NCBI RefSeq assembly: GCF_015547515.1
Contig: NZ_JADMVE010000002.1
Location: forward strand, 186,001 to 250,000
Direction of reading: 5' to 3'
DNA from: Eubacterium sp. 1001713B170207_170306_E7
GTDB lineage: Bacteria; Bacillota; Clostridia; Eubacteriales; Eubacteriaceae
Length of the DNA stretch: 64,000 bases
This document shows, in pieces, positions 49,749 to 59,975 of this stretch (position 1 is its first letter; each line of letters starts with the position of its first letter). A program made the translations under genes and the position numbers. The notes under the pieces were generated by a model. The model worked only from the letters and a program-made list of their open reading frames with translations, was not told the DNA's origin and did no database searches.

Positions 49749-51281
49749 ATGAGAGGAAATTTAACCGCACTGATCATCCTGGATGGTTACGGCTATACCC
49801 CCATTGCAGAGGGGAACGCTGTTCTGGAAGCGCCGTCGCCAAATCTGGATGCTTTTTATGAAAAATATCCCCACACCCATATTGTTGCCAGTGGCTTAGG
49901 CGTAGGACTGCCTGAGGGACAGATGGGGAACTCTGAAGTCGGCCACCTGAATCTGGGAGCGGGCCGTGTCGTTTATCAGGAGCTGACCCGCATTACGAAA
50001 TCCATAGAGGACGGGGATTTCTTTGAAAACCCGGTCTTTATGGATGGGATAAAAAATGTCAAGGAAAACGGTACGGCCCTGCATGTAATGGGTCTGGTAT
50101 CCGACGGCGGCGTCCACAGCCACTTAAAACACCTGTACGGCCTGCTGGAGCTGGCTAAAAAGGAAGGCGTGGAAAAAGTCTATGTCCACTGCTTTATGGA
50201 TGGCCGTGATACCGCTCCGACCAGCGGCCTTGGCTTTATTAAGGAACTGGAAGCGAAGATGGCGGAAATCGGCGTGGGCGAAATCGCAACGGTTGAAGGC
50301 CGCTACTATGCCATGGACCGCGACAACCGCTGGGAACGGGTTGAAAAGGCCTACGATGCCATCGCTCTGGGCAAGGGCAATGCAGCGGATTCCGCTGTAG
50401 AAGCCATGGAGCTGAGCTATAAGGAAGACGTTAATGATGAATTTGTCATCCCGACAGTCATTAAGCCGGAAACGGACAAGCGTATCCAGGCCAATGACAC
50501 CATTATTTTCTTTAATTTCCGTCCGGACCGTGCCCGCGAGCTGTCACGGACCTTTATTGAGCCGGATTTTGCCGAGTTTAACCGTGAACGCGGCTATATT
50601 CCTGTGCATTACATTACTATGACCCAGTATGATGCCAGCTTTGAAGGCGTTGAAATTGCCTTTAAGCCGGAAACCGTCACCAATACCCTGGGCGAGTACC
50701 TGAGCGACAATGGCGTGCCGCAGCTTCGCATTGCCGAAACCGAAAAATATGCCCATGTGACCTATTTCTTTAATGGAGGACTCGAAAAGCAGTATGAAGG
50801 CGAGGACCGTATCCTCGTGCCGTCGCCAAAGGTTGCGACCTATGATTTACAGCCAGAGATGAGTGCATATGAAGTAACCGAAAAGGTGCTGGAGGCCATT
50901 GACTCAGATAAATACAAGGTCATTATCCTCAACTACGCTAATACGGATATGGTTGGACATACCGGCGTGATGGAGGCGGCTGAAAAAGCAGTCGTGACGG
51001 TGGATGAATGCTCCAAAAAGGTGATTGATGCCATTTTAGCCAAGGGCGGTAACGTAATCCTGACAGCTGACCACGGCAATGCCGAAAAGATGATCGATTA
51101 TGACACCAAGAAACCGTGGACGGCCCACACCACCAATCCGGTGGAATGTGTGATCGCCGGAGCCGGTGAAGTCGAGCTGAGAGATGACGGACGTCTGGCG
51201 GACATCTCACCGACGATTTTGGACCTGCTGGACATGGACGTTCCCGCGGAAATGACCGGGGCATCACTTATTAAGAAATAA
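49749..51281 (+). CDS. gpmI: 2,3-bisphosphoglycerate-independent phosphoglycerate mutase
   Basis: 510 residues, Mn-dependent alkaline-phosphatase-like mutase. LIILDGYGY, the phosphorylated serine in GNSEVGH, FMDGRDTAP, EGRYYAMDRDNRW, FFNFRPDRARE, NYANTDMVGHTG and LTADHGNAEKM. Last gene of the glycolytic cluster; enolase is not here. AAAGGA upstream. Confidence 0.97.
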   Translation: MRGNLTALIILDGYGYTPIAEGNAVLEAPSPNLDAFYEKYPHTHIVASGLGVGLPEGQMGNSEVGHLNLGAGRVVYQELTRITKSIEDGDFFENPVFMDGIKNVKENGTALHVMGLVSDGGVHSHLKHLYGLLELAKKEGVEKVYVHCFMDGRDTAPTSGLGFIKELEAKMAEIGVGEIATVEGRYYAMDRDNRWERVEKAYDAIALGKGNAADSAVEAMELSYKEDVNDEFVIPTVIKPETDKRIQANDTIIFFNFRPDRARELSRTFIEPDFAEFNRERGYIPVHYITMTQYDASFEGVEIAFKPETVTNTLGEYLSDNGVPQLRIAETEKYAHVTYFFNGGLEKQYEGEDRILVPSPKVATYDLQPEMSAYEVTEKVLEAIDSDKYKVIILNYANTDMVGHTGVMEAAEKAVVTVDECSKKVIDAILAKGGNVILTADHGNAEKMIDYDTKKPWTAHTTNPVECVIAGAGEVELRDDGRLADISPTILDLLDMDVPAEMTGASLIKK

Positions 51282-51320
51282 CAAAAATTTGTGGTTGAAA
51301 ACCGATTACATGCAAAAAAA

Positions 51321-51350
51321 GCCCTGAAATTCTTTTTCAGGGCCTATTTT
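51321..51350 (+). terminator. terminator after gpmI
   Basis: GCCCTGAAA, TTCTT loop, TTTCAGGGC, then CTATTTT. Confidence 0.75.
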
Positions 51351-51354
51351 AATA

Positions 51355-51383
51355 TTGAAAAAATCTTAAGGTTATGATAAGAT
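51355..51383 (+). promoter_or_regulatory. promoter of secG
   Basis: TTGAAA at 51355-51360, 17-bp spacer, TAAGAT at 51378-51383. Confidence 0.65.
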
Positions 51384-51413
51384 TTATCTTACGATTAAAA
51401 CGGAGGTGATATA

Positions 51414-51644
51414 ATGAAAACATTCTTAATCGTTCTTTTAGTGATTGCAAGTTTTGCACTGATTATCAGCATTCTGCTGTCACCGGCAAAGGTTGCAGGT
51501 ATGGGTGGCGCGATCGAAGGCGGCGCAGAAACTTTATTCGGCCGTAAGAAAGCCAGAGGTCTGGAAGCCATTCTCGAAAAGATCACGATTGGTTCCGCTA
51601 TTGTATTTATGTTATCTGCTTTCATTTATTCACTTTTAGCTTAA
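51414..51644 (+). CDS. secG: preprotein translocase subunit SecG
   Basis: 76 residues, two membrane helices (about 2-22 and 54-75) joined by the conserved loop GMGGAIEGGAETLFGRKKARGLE. Accessory subunit of the SecYEG channel. Exceptionally strong ribosome site GGAGGTGAT before the ATG. Followed by the pyrophosphatase gene rather than the usual rnr/smpB. Confidence 0.92.
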   Translation: MKTFLIVLLVIASFALIISILLSPAKVAGMGGAIEGGAETLFGRKKARGLEAILEKITIGSAIVFMLSAFIYSLLA

Positions 51645-51686
51645 TCGAAAAAAATCTGAAAATTTCACGAAGGGGGAATTTGCAAA

Positions 51687-53657
51687 ATGGAATTATGGAT
51701 CGCTCCTGTTATTGGGGTAATCGCATTGTTAGTTGCAGTTTTCTATACTGCCCGTGTCAATAAAGTCGCTGAAGGCACAGACCGTATGAAGGAGATTGCT
51801 TCTTACATTCATGAAGGCGCCATGGCTTTCCTGACCAGAGAGTACAAAATGATGGCTGTCTTTATTGTTGTTTTATTTATTATCTTGTGTGTGACACCCG
51901 GCCTTGGATGGCAGACAGCTGTTTGCTTCTTAATTGGTGCACTTTTCTCAGTTCTGGCCGGTTTCTTCGGCATGAACGTTGCCACCAAAGCAAACGTCAG
52001 AACTGCAAATGCAGCTCAGGAAAGCGGCATGAACAAAGCCCTGAGCACAGCCTTTTCAGGCGGTGCTGTTATGGGGATGTGCGTTGTAGGCTTAGGCTTA
52101 ATTGGTGTCAGCGTACTTTACATTATTTTCCAGGATACAGCCATTGTTACCGGTTTTGGTCTGGGTGCTTCCTCCATGGCTTTATTTGGCCGTGTTGGCG
52201 GTGGTATCTATACAAAAGCTGCTGACGTAGGGGCAGACCTTGTTGGTAAGGTAGAAGCCGGTATTCCTGAAGATGACCCGAGAAACCCTGCAGTTATCGC
52301 TGATAATGTTGGTGACAACGTTGGTGACGTAGCCGGTATGGGTTCTGACTTATTTGAATCCTATGTTGGTTCTTTAATCTCTGCAATGACCCTGGGTGTT
52401 GTTGTGACTCAGAGCGTTGTCGGTATTTTATTCCCATTATTATTAGCCGCTATCGGTATCGTCGCTTCAATCATCGGTACTTTCTTTGTACGCGGTAAAG
52501 AAGGCGGAAGCCCGCAGAAATCCTTGAATATGGGTACTTATGTATCTGGTATTCTGGTCATCATCGCTTCCTACTTCCTGTCTACTTATATGTTAGGCAG
52601 CTTCTATCCGTTCATCGCAATTATTTCTGGTTTAATCGTTGGTATTGCCATCGGTCAGCTGACTGAATACTATACCTCTGAAAAATACAAACCCGTACAG
52701 CATATTGCGCAGCAGTCTGAAACCGGTTCTGCAACCACTGTTATTTCCGGTCTGGCTGTTGGTATGAAGTCTACAGCGCTGCCATTGATTGCAATTGCGA
52801 TTGCGATCTTCCTGGCTTACTGGGCTGCCGGCCTGTTCGGTATCGCCTTGGCAGCTGTCGGTATGTTATCCACCTGCGGTATGACCATCGCCGTTGACGC
52901 TTATGGTCCGATTGCCGATAACGCCGGCGGGATTGCAGAAATGTCTGAACTGCCTGAAGATGTCCGTAATATTACGGATCAGCTGGACGCTGTTGGTAAC
53001 ACCACTGCTGCTATCGGTAAAGGCTTTGCCATTGGTTCTGCAGCGCTGACTGCTCTTGGTCTGTTCGCTTCTTATGCGGAAACCGTCGGCCTGAGCCAGA
53101 TCAGCTTACTGGACCCAATGGTTATCATCGGTTTATTACTCGGCGCGATGCTGCCGTTCTTATTCTCAGCCTTAACCATGGAAGCTGTCGGCGATGCTGC
53201 CAACGACATGATCGAAGAAGTTCGCCGTCAGTTCAGAGAAGATTCCGGTATCATGGCTGGTACCAGCAAACCGGACTATGCGAAATGTGTTGATATTTCA
53301 ACCGCAGCCGCTCTGAAAAAGATGATCGCTCCTGGCCTTCTTGCTATCATTGCACCATTGGCGATTGGCTTGATTTTAGGCTCAGAAGCTCTCGGTGGTT
53401 TACTGGCAGGCTCCTTAGCATCTGGTGTGCTTATGGCAATCATGATGTCAAACGCCGGCGGCGCCTGGGATAATGCTAAAAAATACATCGAATCCGGTGT
53501 TCACGGCGGCAAGGGCTCCGAAGCCCACAAAGCTGCTGTTGTTGGGGATACCGTTGGTGACCCGTTCAAGGATACTTCCGGCCCATCCATCAACATCTTA
53601 ATCAAATTAATGACCATTGTTTCATTGGTATTCGCACCAATCTTCATGGGTCTTTAA
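51687..53657 (+). CDS. hppA: membrane-bound cation-pumping pyrophosphatase
   Basis: Couples PPi hydrolysis to Na+ or H+ export. 656 residues, about 16 helices. Catalytic loop [35 protein letters not shown] in short: [14 protein letters not shown] and DNVGDNVGD, plus [14 protein letters not shown] at the end. Alanine and glycine in [16 protein letters not shown] mark the K+-dependent subfamily (K+-independent ones have Lys there). Whether it pumps Na+ or H+ cannot be decided by eye. Strong codon bias suggests high expression. Terminator at 53668. Confidence 0.95.
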   Translation: MELWIAPVIGVIALLVAVFYTARVNKVAEGTDRMKEIASYIHEGAMAFLTREYKMMAVFIVVLFIILCVTPGLGWQTAVCFLIGALFSVLAGFFGMNVATKANVRTANAAQESGMNKALSTAFSGGAVMGMCVVGLGLIGVSVLYIIFQDTAIVTGFGLGASSMALFGRVGGGIYTKAADVGADLVGKVEAGIPEDDPRNPAVIADNVGDNVGDVAGMGSDLFESYVGSLISAMTLGVVVTQSVVGILFPLLLAAIGIVASIIGTFFVRGKEGGSPQKSLNMGTYVSGILVIIASYFLSTYMLGSFYPFIAIISGLIVGIAIGQLTEYYTSEKYKPVQHIAQQSETGSATTVISGLAVGMKSTALPLIAIAIAIFLAYWAAGLFGIALAAVGMLSTCGMTIAVDAYGPIADNAGGIAEMSELPEDVRNITDQLDAVGNTTAAIGKGFAIGSAALTALGLFASYAETVGLSQISLLDPMVIIGLLLGAMLPFLFSALTMEAVGDAANDMIEEVRRQFREDSGIMAGTSKPDYAKCVDISTAAALKKMIAPGLLAIIAPLAIGLILGSEALGGLLAGSLASGVLMAIMMSNAGGAWDNAKKYIESGVHGGKGSEAHKAAVVGDTVGDPFKDTSGPSINILIKLMTIVSLVFAPIFMGL

Positions 53658-53667
53658 GAAAAAACTG

Positions 53668-53706
53668 ATCCCGCGGTGTCGTTTTATACGACGCTGTGGG
53701 ATTTTT
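53668..53706 (+). terminator. terminator after hppA
   Basis: ATCCCGCGGTGTCG, 7-nt loop, CGACGCTGTGGGAT with G-T pairs, then TTTT. Confidence 0.75.
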
Positions 53707-53784
53707 GTATTTATGGCTTTATTTATTGGCAGATAAGCTGTATACTATGGAAAGACAAAAGCCTCAAAGGAGAAATGAACGAAG

Positions 53785-55179
53785 ATGACAGAACAAGAGA
53801 AATTTGAAACCTATGTGACGCAGTGCATGAATGATCATCAGGCTGTGGGAATGGCCGTGGCCGTTGTGGACGCACAGGGTGCGACAAAATATGAGCATTT
53901 TTTCGGGAAGCGGGATCAGGAAACCGGAAGTGCTATTGATGATGAAACCATTTTTGGGCTCGCGTCCCTGACCAAGTCCTTTACCTGCCTGGCTGTTTTA
54001 AAGATGCAGGAGGATGGCCTGCTGAGCATTGAAGACCCGGTGAGTGACTATATTCCAGAATTCAAGGGAATGAACCAGGGAGAACCGGTTTTAATCAAGC
54101 ACCTGATGATCCACAGTGGAGGATATTTTCCCCAGTCGCGTATTGTGGTGGATACAGTAGCGGCGGAGCTGGGACTGGATGAAGCCGTTGTTGGTGATTT
54201 GGCTTATAATGCGAAACTGGCGCAGGAGGGCTGCCGTCAGGTGGCGGCAAGACTCGATGCCCAGGAGGAATTTATCGGCCGTCCAGGAGCGTATTTCAGC
54301 TATTGCAATGACGGTTACGGCCTGTTGTCGGATATTATTTACCACCACGGCGGTTCCGCCTCCTATGCGGATTATCTGCTGGAGCATATTTTGAAGCCTC
54401 TGGGCATGGAGCGGAGCTTCTGCGATTTTGTGCGTCCATTGAAGGACGGGAACCACGCGTCGCTTTACGCGGTTGTTGCGGGAGAGCTGACCCGAGTCAA
54501 GGACTACCATGACAACGCCTTTGTGTTAAACGGCGGCGGCGCCATGAAATCTACGGTAAAAGATTTGAAAAAATATATCGCCATGTATCTGAACAATGGA
54601 ACAGGCCTCAACGGCACAGCCGTTGCGAAGCCAGAAACCATCACGGCCATGACGACAAAGCATCAGTCAGATTCGTACGTGACCGACTACGGCTATGGGC
54701 TGGACATCAAGGAGCTAAAGGGCCTGAAGGTAGTGGGCCATGGGGGAAGCCTGCCCGGTGTTTCTTCACACCTGCTGTGGTGCCCTGAAAAGGGGATCGG
54801 CGTCATTGTGCTGTGCAATACAGAGGATGTGCCGGTCAGTGGTGTGGCGGAAGCAGCGCTGAGCATGGGGCTGGGCTTTGAGGCCGAAAGCTGCCGCCAT
54901 CATTATAAAAACAGATCCTGGGACGCCCAGACCCTCGAAGCAGCCTGTGGCGTTTACGCTTCCGATGAAGGTGTAAAAATTGAGCTCTGTATGGGCGAAG
55001 GGGGAGAAGTGCTGCTGAAGAATGGCGAGAAGGCTTCTTCGGTTATTATGATCGAACCAGGACATGCCATGATCGCCGGAGAATACAGCGATACCTTTAT
55101 CGAGCTGATTGCCGATGACCGCCGCGGTATTTTTGGTATGCGTTATGGCTCCAGAATTCTGCCGAAAGCAGGAGCCTAA
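53785..55179 (+). CDS. beta-lactamase-family serine hydrolase
   Basis: 464 residues of the class C beta-lactamase/esterase fold: nucleophile motif SLTK (S61, K64), YCN near residue 173 as the Y-x-N motif, and HGGSLPG as the third box. No signal peptide, so it is probably a cytosolic esterase or peptidase rather than a resistance enzyme. A C-terminal ~100-residue beta domain (YASDEGVKIELCMGEGG) is like that of D-aminopeptidase-type members. Single-gene unit. Confidence 0.88.
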   Translation: MTEQEKFETYVTQCMNDHQAVGMAVAVVDAQGATKYEHFFGKRDQETGSAIDDETIFGLASLTKSFTCLAVLKMQEDGLLSIEDPVSDYIPEFKGMNQGEPVLIKHLMIHSGGYFPQSRIVVDTVAAELGLDEAVVGDLAYNAKLAQEGCRQVAARLDAQEEFIGRPGAYFSYCNDGYGLLSDIIYHHGGSASYADYLLEHILKPLGMERSFCDFVRPLKDGNHASLYAVVAGELTRVKDYHDNAFVLNGGGAMKSTVKDLKKYIAMYLNNGTGLNGTAVAKPETITAMTTKHQSDSYVTDYGYGLDIKELKGLKVVGHGGSLPGVSSHLLWCPEKGIGVIVLCNTEDVPVSGVAEAALSMGLGFEAESCRHHYKNRSWDAQTLEAACGVYASDEGVKIELCMGEGGEVLLKNGEKASSVIMIEPGHAMIAGEYSDTFIELIADDRRGIFGMRYGSRILPKAGA

Positions 55180-55196
55180 GTTTTATTTTATTCTGG

Positions 55197-55233
55197 AAAA
55201 AAAGATCGGTGCAGATTTGCACCGGTCTTTTTT
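55197..55233 (+). terminator. terminator after the serine hydrolase gene
   Basis: AAAAAAGATCGGTGCA, GATT loop, TGCACCGGTCTTTTTT. Confidence 0.88.
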
Positions 55234-55331
55234 GCTTCATAAATTCTTAATAAAATGAGCACTTTCTTTGTAAGAATGTTATGGTATGATAATACCATCA
55301 GATCGATACTGAAGGACAGAAGGAGTAAGAA

Positions 55332-56027
55332 ATGAACATATTAATATGTGATGACGAACGGGAAATCGTCGACGCTTTGGAGCTTTACCTGAAAAATGAA
55401 GGATATGATATTTTTAAGGCCTACTCTGGAAAAGAAGCGCTGGACATTGTCTGTGAAAATACCATCCATCTGATATTGATGGACATCATGATGCCTGAAA
55501 TGGACGGGATTCATGCAACCCTGAAAATCCGTGAGACCGCGAACATTCCGATTATTTTCCTGTCGGCAAAGGCAGAGGACAATGACAAAATCATGGGCCT
55601 GACAGTGGGCGGTGATGATTATATCACCAAGCCCTTTAATCCCCTGGAGGTTATCGCCCGGGTAAAATCCCAGCTTCGGCGTTACACGACCCTTGGGAGC
55701 TATGTAAAACGGACTGACGTGTACAAGACCGGCGGTCTGGAGTTGGACGACGCATACAAAAAAGTGACCGTTGACGGGGAAGAGGTTAAGCTGACCCCGG
55801 TGGAATATAAGATTTTGAAGTTTTTAATGCGGGAAATGGGAAAGGTTTTTTCCATCGAGCAGATTTATGAAAATGTCTGGGAGGAGCCTTCGTACAATGC
55901 GGATAACACCGTTGCCGTCCACGTGCGGCGCATCCGCGAAAAGATTGAAATCAATCCGAAGGAGCCCAAATACTTAAAGGTGGTGTGGGGAATTGGATAC
56001 AAAGTCGAAAAATACCCTCCGCAATAG
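55332..56027 (+). CDS. OmpR-family response regulator
   Basis: 231 residues. Receiver domain with DDE at 8-10, phospho-acceptor in LMDIMMPEMDG, SAKAEDNDK and KPFNP; winged-helix DNA-binding domain (LTPVEYKILKFLM, VAVHVRRIREKIE, VWGIGYKVEK). Layout and kinase partner resemble VanR/VanS-type systems. The stop codon lies inside a small hairpin that starts the repeat overlapping the kinase gene. Confidence 0.94.
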   Translation: MNILICDDEREIVDALELYLKNEGYDIFKAYSGKEALDIVCENTIHLILMDIMMPEMDGIHATLKIRETANIPIIFLSAKAEDNDKIMGLTVGGDDYITKPFNPLEVIARVKSQLRRYTTLGSYVKRTDVYKTGGLELDDAYKKVTVDGEEVKLTPVEYKILKFLMREMGKVFSIEQIYENVWEEPSYNADNTVAVHVRRIREKIEINPKEPKYLKVVWGIGYKVEKYPPQ

Positions 56028-58287
56028 CGGAGTAATTGTAATAAAGAGTGAGCACCTGCTCCGCAACAGCGGAGTCAAGCTCATTGCATTTATACTGGCA
56101 GTGCTGCTTTTGAGCACTGGGATCTTCGTGCTGGAGCAGACCGCCACCACAAAGATGGAGGGCTTCGGTATTTCCGAAACCTGGGACGAGCAGGATTATC
56201 TGAAGAGCAGCTCGCTTCGCTCAGAGGTCTACAGTGTTTACCATGACCTGTTTGCTTTGGCAGACACGTACCGCTCCGAGGAGTATATCCGCAGCGGAGC
56301 CTTTCTCGATGATAATGCCTTTCTCGAAGAATATAAGCTCTCTCTGCTCGCGCAGGACAGAGATCGTTTTGGACTGTGGGAGGCGGAGCTCGGCAGTACG
56401 GATACCGATTATTACGGCGAGCGTTCTGATAACAATGTGTCAAAAACCGTCATTGATGTCATCAATTCAGATGCCTTCATGGAAAGACACGGCAGCGAGA
56501 TCGAAAAGTATAAAGCGGAGCAGATACAAAAGCAGCTCCAGAGCTACGCCGAGACGCTTAACAGTCTGGAAAGCGCACAGAAAAGCTTTGGTCTTAAGTG
56601 GTATATTGAGCGGGACGGGCAGAAAAGAACCAGCGGCGAAGGCGTGACGCCAGAGTCCCTGATACAGTCTAAGGTCTATCTCGAAAATGACAAGGGAAAG
56701 ATCAACGCCTCCCAGGAAATGAGTCAATATAATTATGGTGAAAACGGGAATACCGATAACCGCATTGTCCTGGCCTTTGATGACCGGAAGGTCAGTGAGG
56801 TGGCTGAAATTTACAGTCAGGACCGGGCGGATGCCGTACTGGCGGTCCAGGTTTTCTTTGTCTGTGGATTATTATCCCTGATCTGTCTGGTGGTGGCCTG
56901 TATTGGCGCCGGACGCCGCGAAACAGACAACGACATTCATCTTCTGGCCATTGACCGCGTGTATTGGGACCTGCATTTGATTGTCCTTGCATGGTGTGAG
57001 GGAATGCTCATTGCGGCAGGGATGGCCTGCATTATGTACCGACTTCCGGCCTACATGTCCGCGATCCTGCTGATCATTGCGGTGGCCCTTGCCTATAACT
57101 ATGTGCTGAGCATTGTGCGTGTGATCAAGGCACACCGCTTTATGAACCGGTTTGGAACGGCTGTGCTATGCAAAAAATGCTGGCACCTGATCAAGCGTTT
57201 TTGCTGCAATATCCGGGATTTTTACCGGAGCGTGATCAAGGGCCGTTCACTGGTGTTGCTGCTGTGCGCAGCTATTATCATCTGTGCGATCGTGGGGATG
57301 CTCATCGTTGCGCTGCCGCCAATCGGCATCATTCTTCTGGGCGTGGCGCTGTGGTTTGGCGCAAAACGGGCAAAATCACTGGATCAGACCATCAAGGGTG
57401 TAGAGCGCATCTATGAAGGCGATACGGACTATAAGATTGAGGTTGAAGGGCATGGACCGGTAGAGGAAATGGCAAAAAATATCAATAATATTAACGAGGG
57501 CTTGTCGACAGCGGTCAGAGACGCGGTGGAAAAGGAGTTGAAAAGTGAACGGCTGAAAACGGAGCTGATCACCAATGTCTCCCATGATATCCGCACTCCG
57601 CTGACATCCATCATCACCTATATTGATTTGTTGAAAAAGGAAGACATTGACGAGGAATCCAGAGAGCGCTACATCGCAGTGCTGGAACAGAAAGCCGCGC
57701 GGCTGAAGGCGCTGACCGATGACCTCTTTGAAGCGGCAAAGGCCTCGACCGGCAACATCGAGGTGCATTGGGATGCCGTAAACATGGAAGCTCTGGTAAA
57801 TCAGGGGATGGGTGAGCTTGAGGACAAGATCGAGGAATCCGGCCTCCAGTTCATCGTTACCCGGCCCCAGGAAAAAGTGCTGGTGCACGCAGATGGCCGC
57901 CTGCTCTGGCGGATTATTGAGAACCTGCTGTCTAATGTGCTCAAATACGCCCTGCCCGGTTCCCGGGTCTACATGACCGTTGACCGGGATATGTTCACAG
58001 GCAAAGGGGTATTTGTCATTAAAAATATCTCGGCCGATCCGCTGAACATTCCGGCTGAGGAGCTGTTGGAACGCTTTAAGCGCGGGGACGATACCCGCCA
58101 CAGTGAGGGAAGCGGACTGGGACTCGCCATTGCCAGAGACCTGACCGAGCTGCAAAACGGCCAGTTTGACCTGACCATTGACGGTGACCTGTTCAAGGCA
58201 ACGGTTTATCTGGAGCTGGTGCCGGATGAGGCGCCAGAAGATGCAGTGGCGGAAGATGAAGCCAGCGGGCCAGATGCTGAAGAATAG
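55993..58287 (+). CDS. membrane sensor histidine kinase
   Basis: 764 residues, partner of the regulator. One helix at about 29-48, a ~230-residue outer domain, then four to five helices (about 275-460), a HisKA domain with phospho-His in NVSHDIRTPLTS, and an ATPase domain (NLLSNVLKYALPG, GSGLGLAIARD). Large multi-helix sensor unlike simple two-helix kinases. The TTG start at 55993 has AAGGTGG 9 nt upstream and overlaps the regulator by 35 nt; it is the only standard start before the first helix. The overlap contains LRNSGV twice, 14 codons apart. Acidic C-terminal tail. Confidence 0.9.
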   Translation: MDTKSKNTLRNSGVIVIKSEHLLRNSGVKLIAFILAVLLLSTGIFVLEQTATTKMEGFGISETWDEQDYLKSSSLRSEVYSVYHDLFALADTYRSEEYIRSGAFLDDNAFLEEYKLSLLAQDRDRFGLWEAELGSTDTDYYGERSDNNVSKTVIDVINSDAFMERHGSEIEKYKAEQIQKQLQSYAETLNSLESAQKSFGLKWYIERDGQKRTSGEGVTPESLIQSKVYLENDKGKINASQEMSQYNYGENGNTDNRIVLAFDDRKVSEVAEIYSQDRADAVLAVQVFFVCGLLSLICLVVACIGAGRRETDNDIHLLAIDRVYWDLHLIVLAWCEGMLIAAGMACIMYRLPAYMSAILLIIAVALAYNYVLSIVRVIKAHRFMNRFGTAVLCKKCWHLIKRFCCNIRDFYRSVIKGRSLVLLLCAAIIICAIVGMLIVALPPIGIILLGVALWFGAKRAKSLDQTIKGVERIYEGDTDYKIEVEGHGPVEEMAKNINNINEGLSTAVRDAVEKELKSERLKTELITNVSHDIRTPLTSIITYIDLLKKEDIDEESRERYIAVLEQKAARLKALTDDLFEAAKASTGNIEVHWDAVNMEALVNQGMGELEDKIEESGLQFIVTRPQEKVLVHADGRLLWRIIENLLSNVLKYALPGSRVYMTVDRDMFTGKGVFVIKNISADPLNIPAEELLERFKRGDDTRHSEGSGLGLAIARDLTELQNGQFDLTIDGDLFKATVYLELVPDEAPEDAVAEDEASGPDAEE
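56017..56074 (+). repeat. tandem hairpin duplication at the regulator/kinase junction
   Basis: CTCCGC-AATA-GCGGAG (56017-56032) and CTCCGC-AACA-GCGGAG (56059-56074), 42 bp apart, in frame with the kinase. The regulator stop codon sits in the first loop. Confidence 0.75.
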
Positions 58288-58302
58288 ACGCGTAAAAAAA
58301 CG

Positions 58303-58346
58303 ATCCTGGGGGCTCTACAGAAAAGCCCCCAGGGATTTTTGTTTTT
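58303..58346 (+). terminator. terminator after the histidine kinase gene
   Basis: ATCCTGGGGGCT, 8-nt loop, AGCCCCCAGGGAT, then TTTTGTTTTTT. Confidence 0.88.
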
Positions 58347-58444
58347 TGTCAAGATCGGTATAAAATTTGGCAGAATATAGAATGGAAAATTTCCCAGAAA
58401 ACGGTATACTTTAAGATAACAATGAGATCATGGAGGAATTAAAA

Positions 58445-59767
58445 ATGGACGTGAATCAGTTATACGAGGATTATCCTCTGACCCGGCGTATGCAGCGGGG
58501 CGAGGAGGTGATCTGGTTTAATCCGGATTCGGGAAAATCCGAAGCTCTGCCTTTTAGCCGGGAGGATACAGCTGACGCAGAAGCCAGGCTGCGGCGCTTT
58601 GCCCCCTATATTAAGGCCAGCTTTCCTGAAACCAGAGCAGCGGACGGCATGATTGAGTCGCCAGTGAAGGAAGCGCCGGATATGCAGGCGGCTCTTGAAA
58701 AGCAGTACGGCACAGCGATCACTGGACAACTGCTGATTAAATGCGACAGCCACCTGCCGGTTTCAGGCTCCATCAAAGCCCGGGGCGGTATTTACGAAGT
58801 GCTAAAGCTGGCCGAAAGCATTGCCGTGGAAAAGGGATTGCTCAGCTACGGAGATGACTACGCCGTGCTGGCCGAAAAACGCTTCAAAGACCTATTTTCC
58901 GGCTATCGGGTAGCTGTCGGCTCCACAGGCAATCTGGGGCTCAGTATCGGCATCATCAGCGCAAAGCTGGGGTTTGATGTGACCGTGCACATGTCAGCGG
59001 ATGCCAGACAGTGGAAAAAGGATATGCTTCGGTCAAAGGGCGTGCATGTTATCGAGTATCCTGAGGACTACCAGAAGGCTGTGGCCGAGGGGCGGAAACA
59101 GGCCGAGGGCGACCCCACCTGTCATTTTGTGGACGACGAAGGCTCGTCCGACCTGTTCCTGGGGTATTCCACAGCGGCGGAGCGCCTGAGAAAGCAGCTT
59201 GACGGGCTGGGAATCACCATCGACGCAGAGCATCCCCTGTTTGTTTACCTGCCCTGCGGTGTGGGCGGCGGACCCGGCGGCGTGACCTTTGGGCTGAAAA
59301 CTGTTTTTGGTGAGAATGCCCATTGCTTTTTCGCCGAGCCCACCCACGCGCCGTGTATGCTCTTGGGAATGATGACCGGCCTGAACGATGGCATCAGTGT
59401 TTCAGACATTGGCCTGGATGGAAAAACTGCGGCCGACGGACTGGCGGTCAGCCGGCCGTCCCGTCTGGTGGGCCGGGTGATGAAAACTCTGATCGACGGT
59501 GCTTTCACCGTCGAGGATGCGGAAATGTACCGTTTGCTCAGGCTGGTCATGGACACCGAGGGGCTGACCATCGAGCCCTCTGGCTGCGCGGGCTTCCCAG
59601 GCCCGGCTCATGTGCTGGGCGATGCCGGCTATTGTCTTGAAAAGGGACTGACAGAAAGCAGGCTGAAAAATGCGGTGCATCTGGTCTGGGCCACTGGCGG
59701 CAATATGGTGCCAGAAAAGGAAATGAAGGCCTATTACAAAAAAGGCTGCCAGCTTACAGAAGAATAA
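58445..59767 (+). CDS. dsdA: D-serine ammonia-lyase (dehydratase)
   Basis: PLP enzyme converting D-serine to pyruvate and ammonia. 440 residues. PLP lysine in SGSIKARGG, phosphate loop [37 protein letters not shown] and [10 protein letters not shown] at the end are all characteristic. ATG 58445; the earlier ATG at 58430 contains the ribosome site GGAGG itself. First of a D-serine/glycine group with glyA and a transporter. Confidence 0.95.
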   Translation: MDVNQLYEDYPLTRRMQRGEEVIWFNPDSGKSEALPFSREDTADAEARLRRFAPYIKASFPETRAADGMIESPVKEAPDMQAALEKQYGTAITGQLLIKCDSHLPVSGSIKARGGIYEVLKLAESIAVEKGLLSYGDDYAVLAEKRFKDLFSGYRVAVGSTGNLGLSIGIISAKLGFDVTVHMSADARQWKKDMLRSKGVHVIEYPEDYQKAVAEGRKQAEGDPTCHFVDDEGSSDLFLGYSTAAERLRKQLDGLGITIDAEHPLFVYLPCGVGGGPGGVTFGLKTVFGENAHCFFAEPTHAPCMLLGMMTGLNDGISVSDIGLDGKTAADGLAVSRPSRLVGRVMKTLIDGAFTVEDAEMYRLLRLVMDTEGLTIEPSGCAGFPGPAHVLGDAGYCLEKGLTESRLKNAVHLVWATGGNMVPEKEMKAYYKKGCQLTEE

Positions 59768-59783
59768 AAGTCGGGTATAAAAG

Positions 59784-59819
59784 CCGGTCCGCTGTGAAAT
59801 ACAGACGGACCGGTTTTTT
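59784..59819 (+). terminator. terminator after dsdA
   Basis: CCGGTCCGCTGT pairs with ACAG-A-CGGACCGG (one bulged A), then TTTTTT. Confidence 0.82.
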
Positions 59820-59975
59820 AATGTAAGCGAATAGTCAAAATCCATCAAGGATCGGTCAAAAATCAGAATATACGCTTTCGTAAAATTCATGTAAAATAAA
59901 ACCATCCAATACAGAGAAGAACTGGATGTCGACAACCCCAGTTAAAATGTTTAAAATAAGAAAGAGGTTATAAAA

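Noticed and set aside
53785-55179. Antibiotic-resistance beta-lactamase
   Set aside because: Fold and SxxK are shared by esterases and peptidases; there is no signal peptide and the extra C-terminal domain points to a cytosolic hydrolase.
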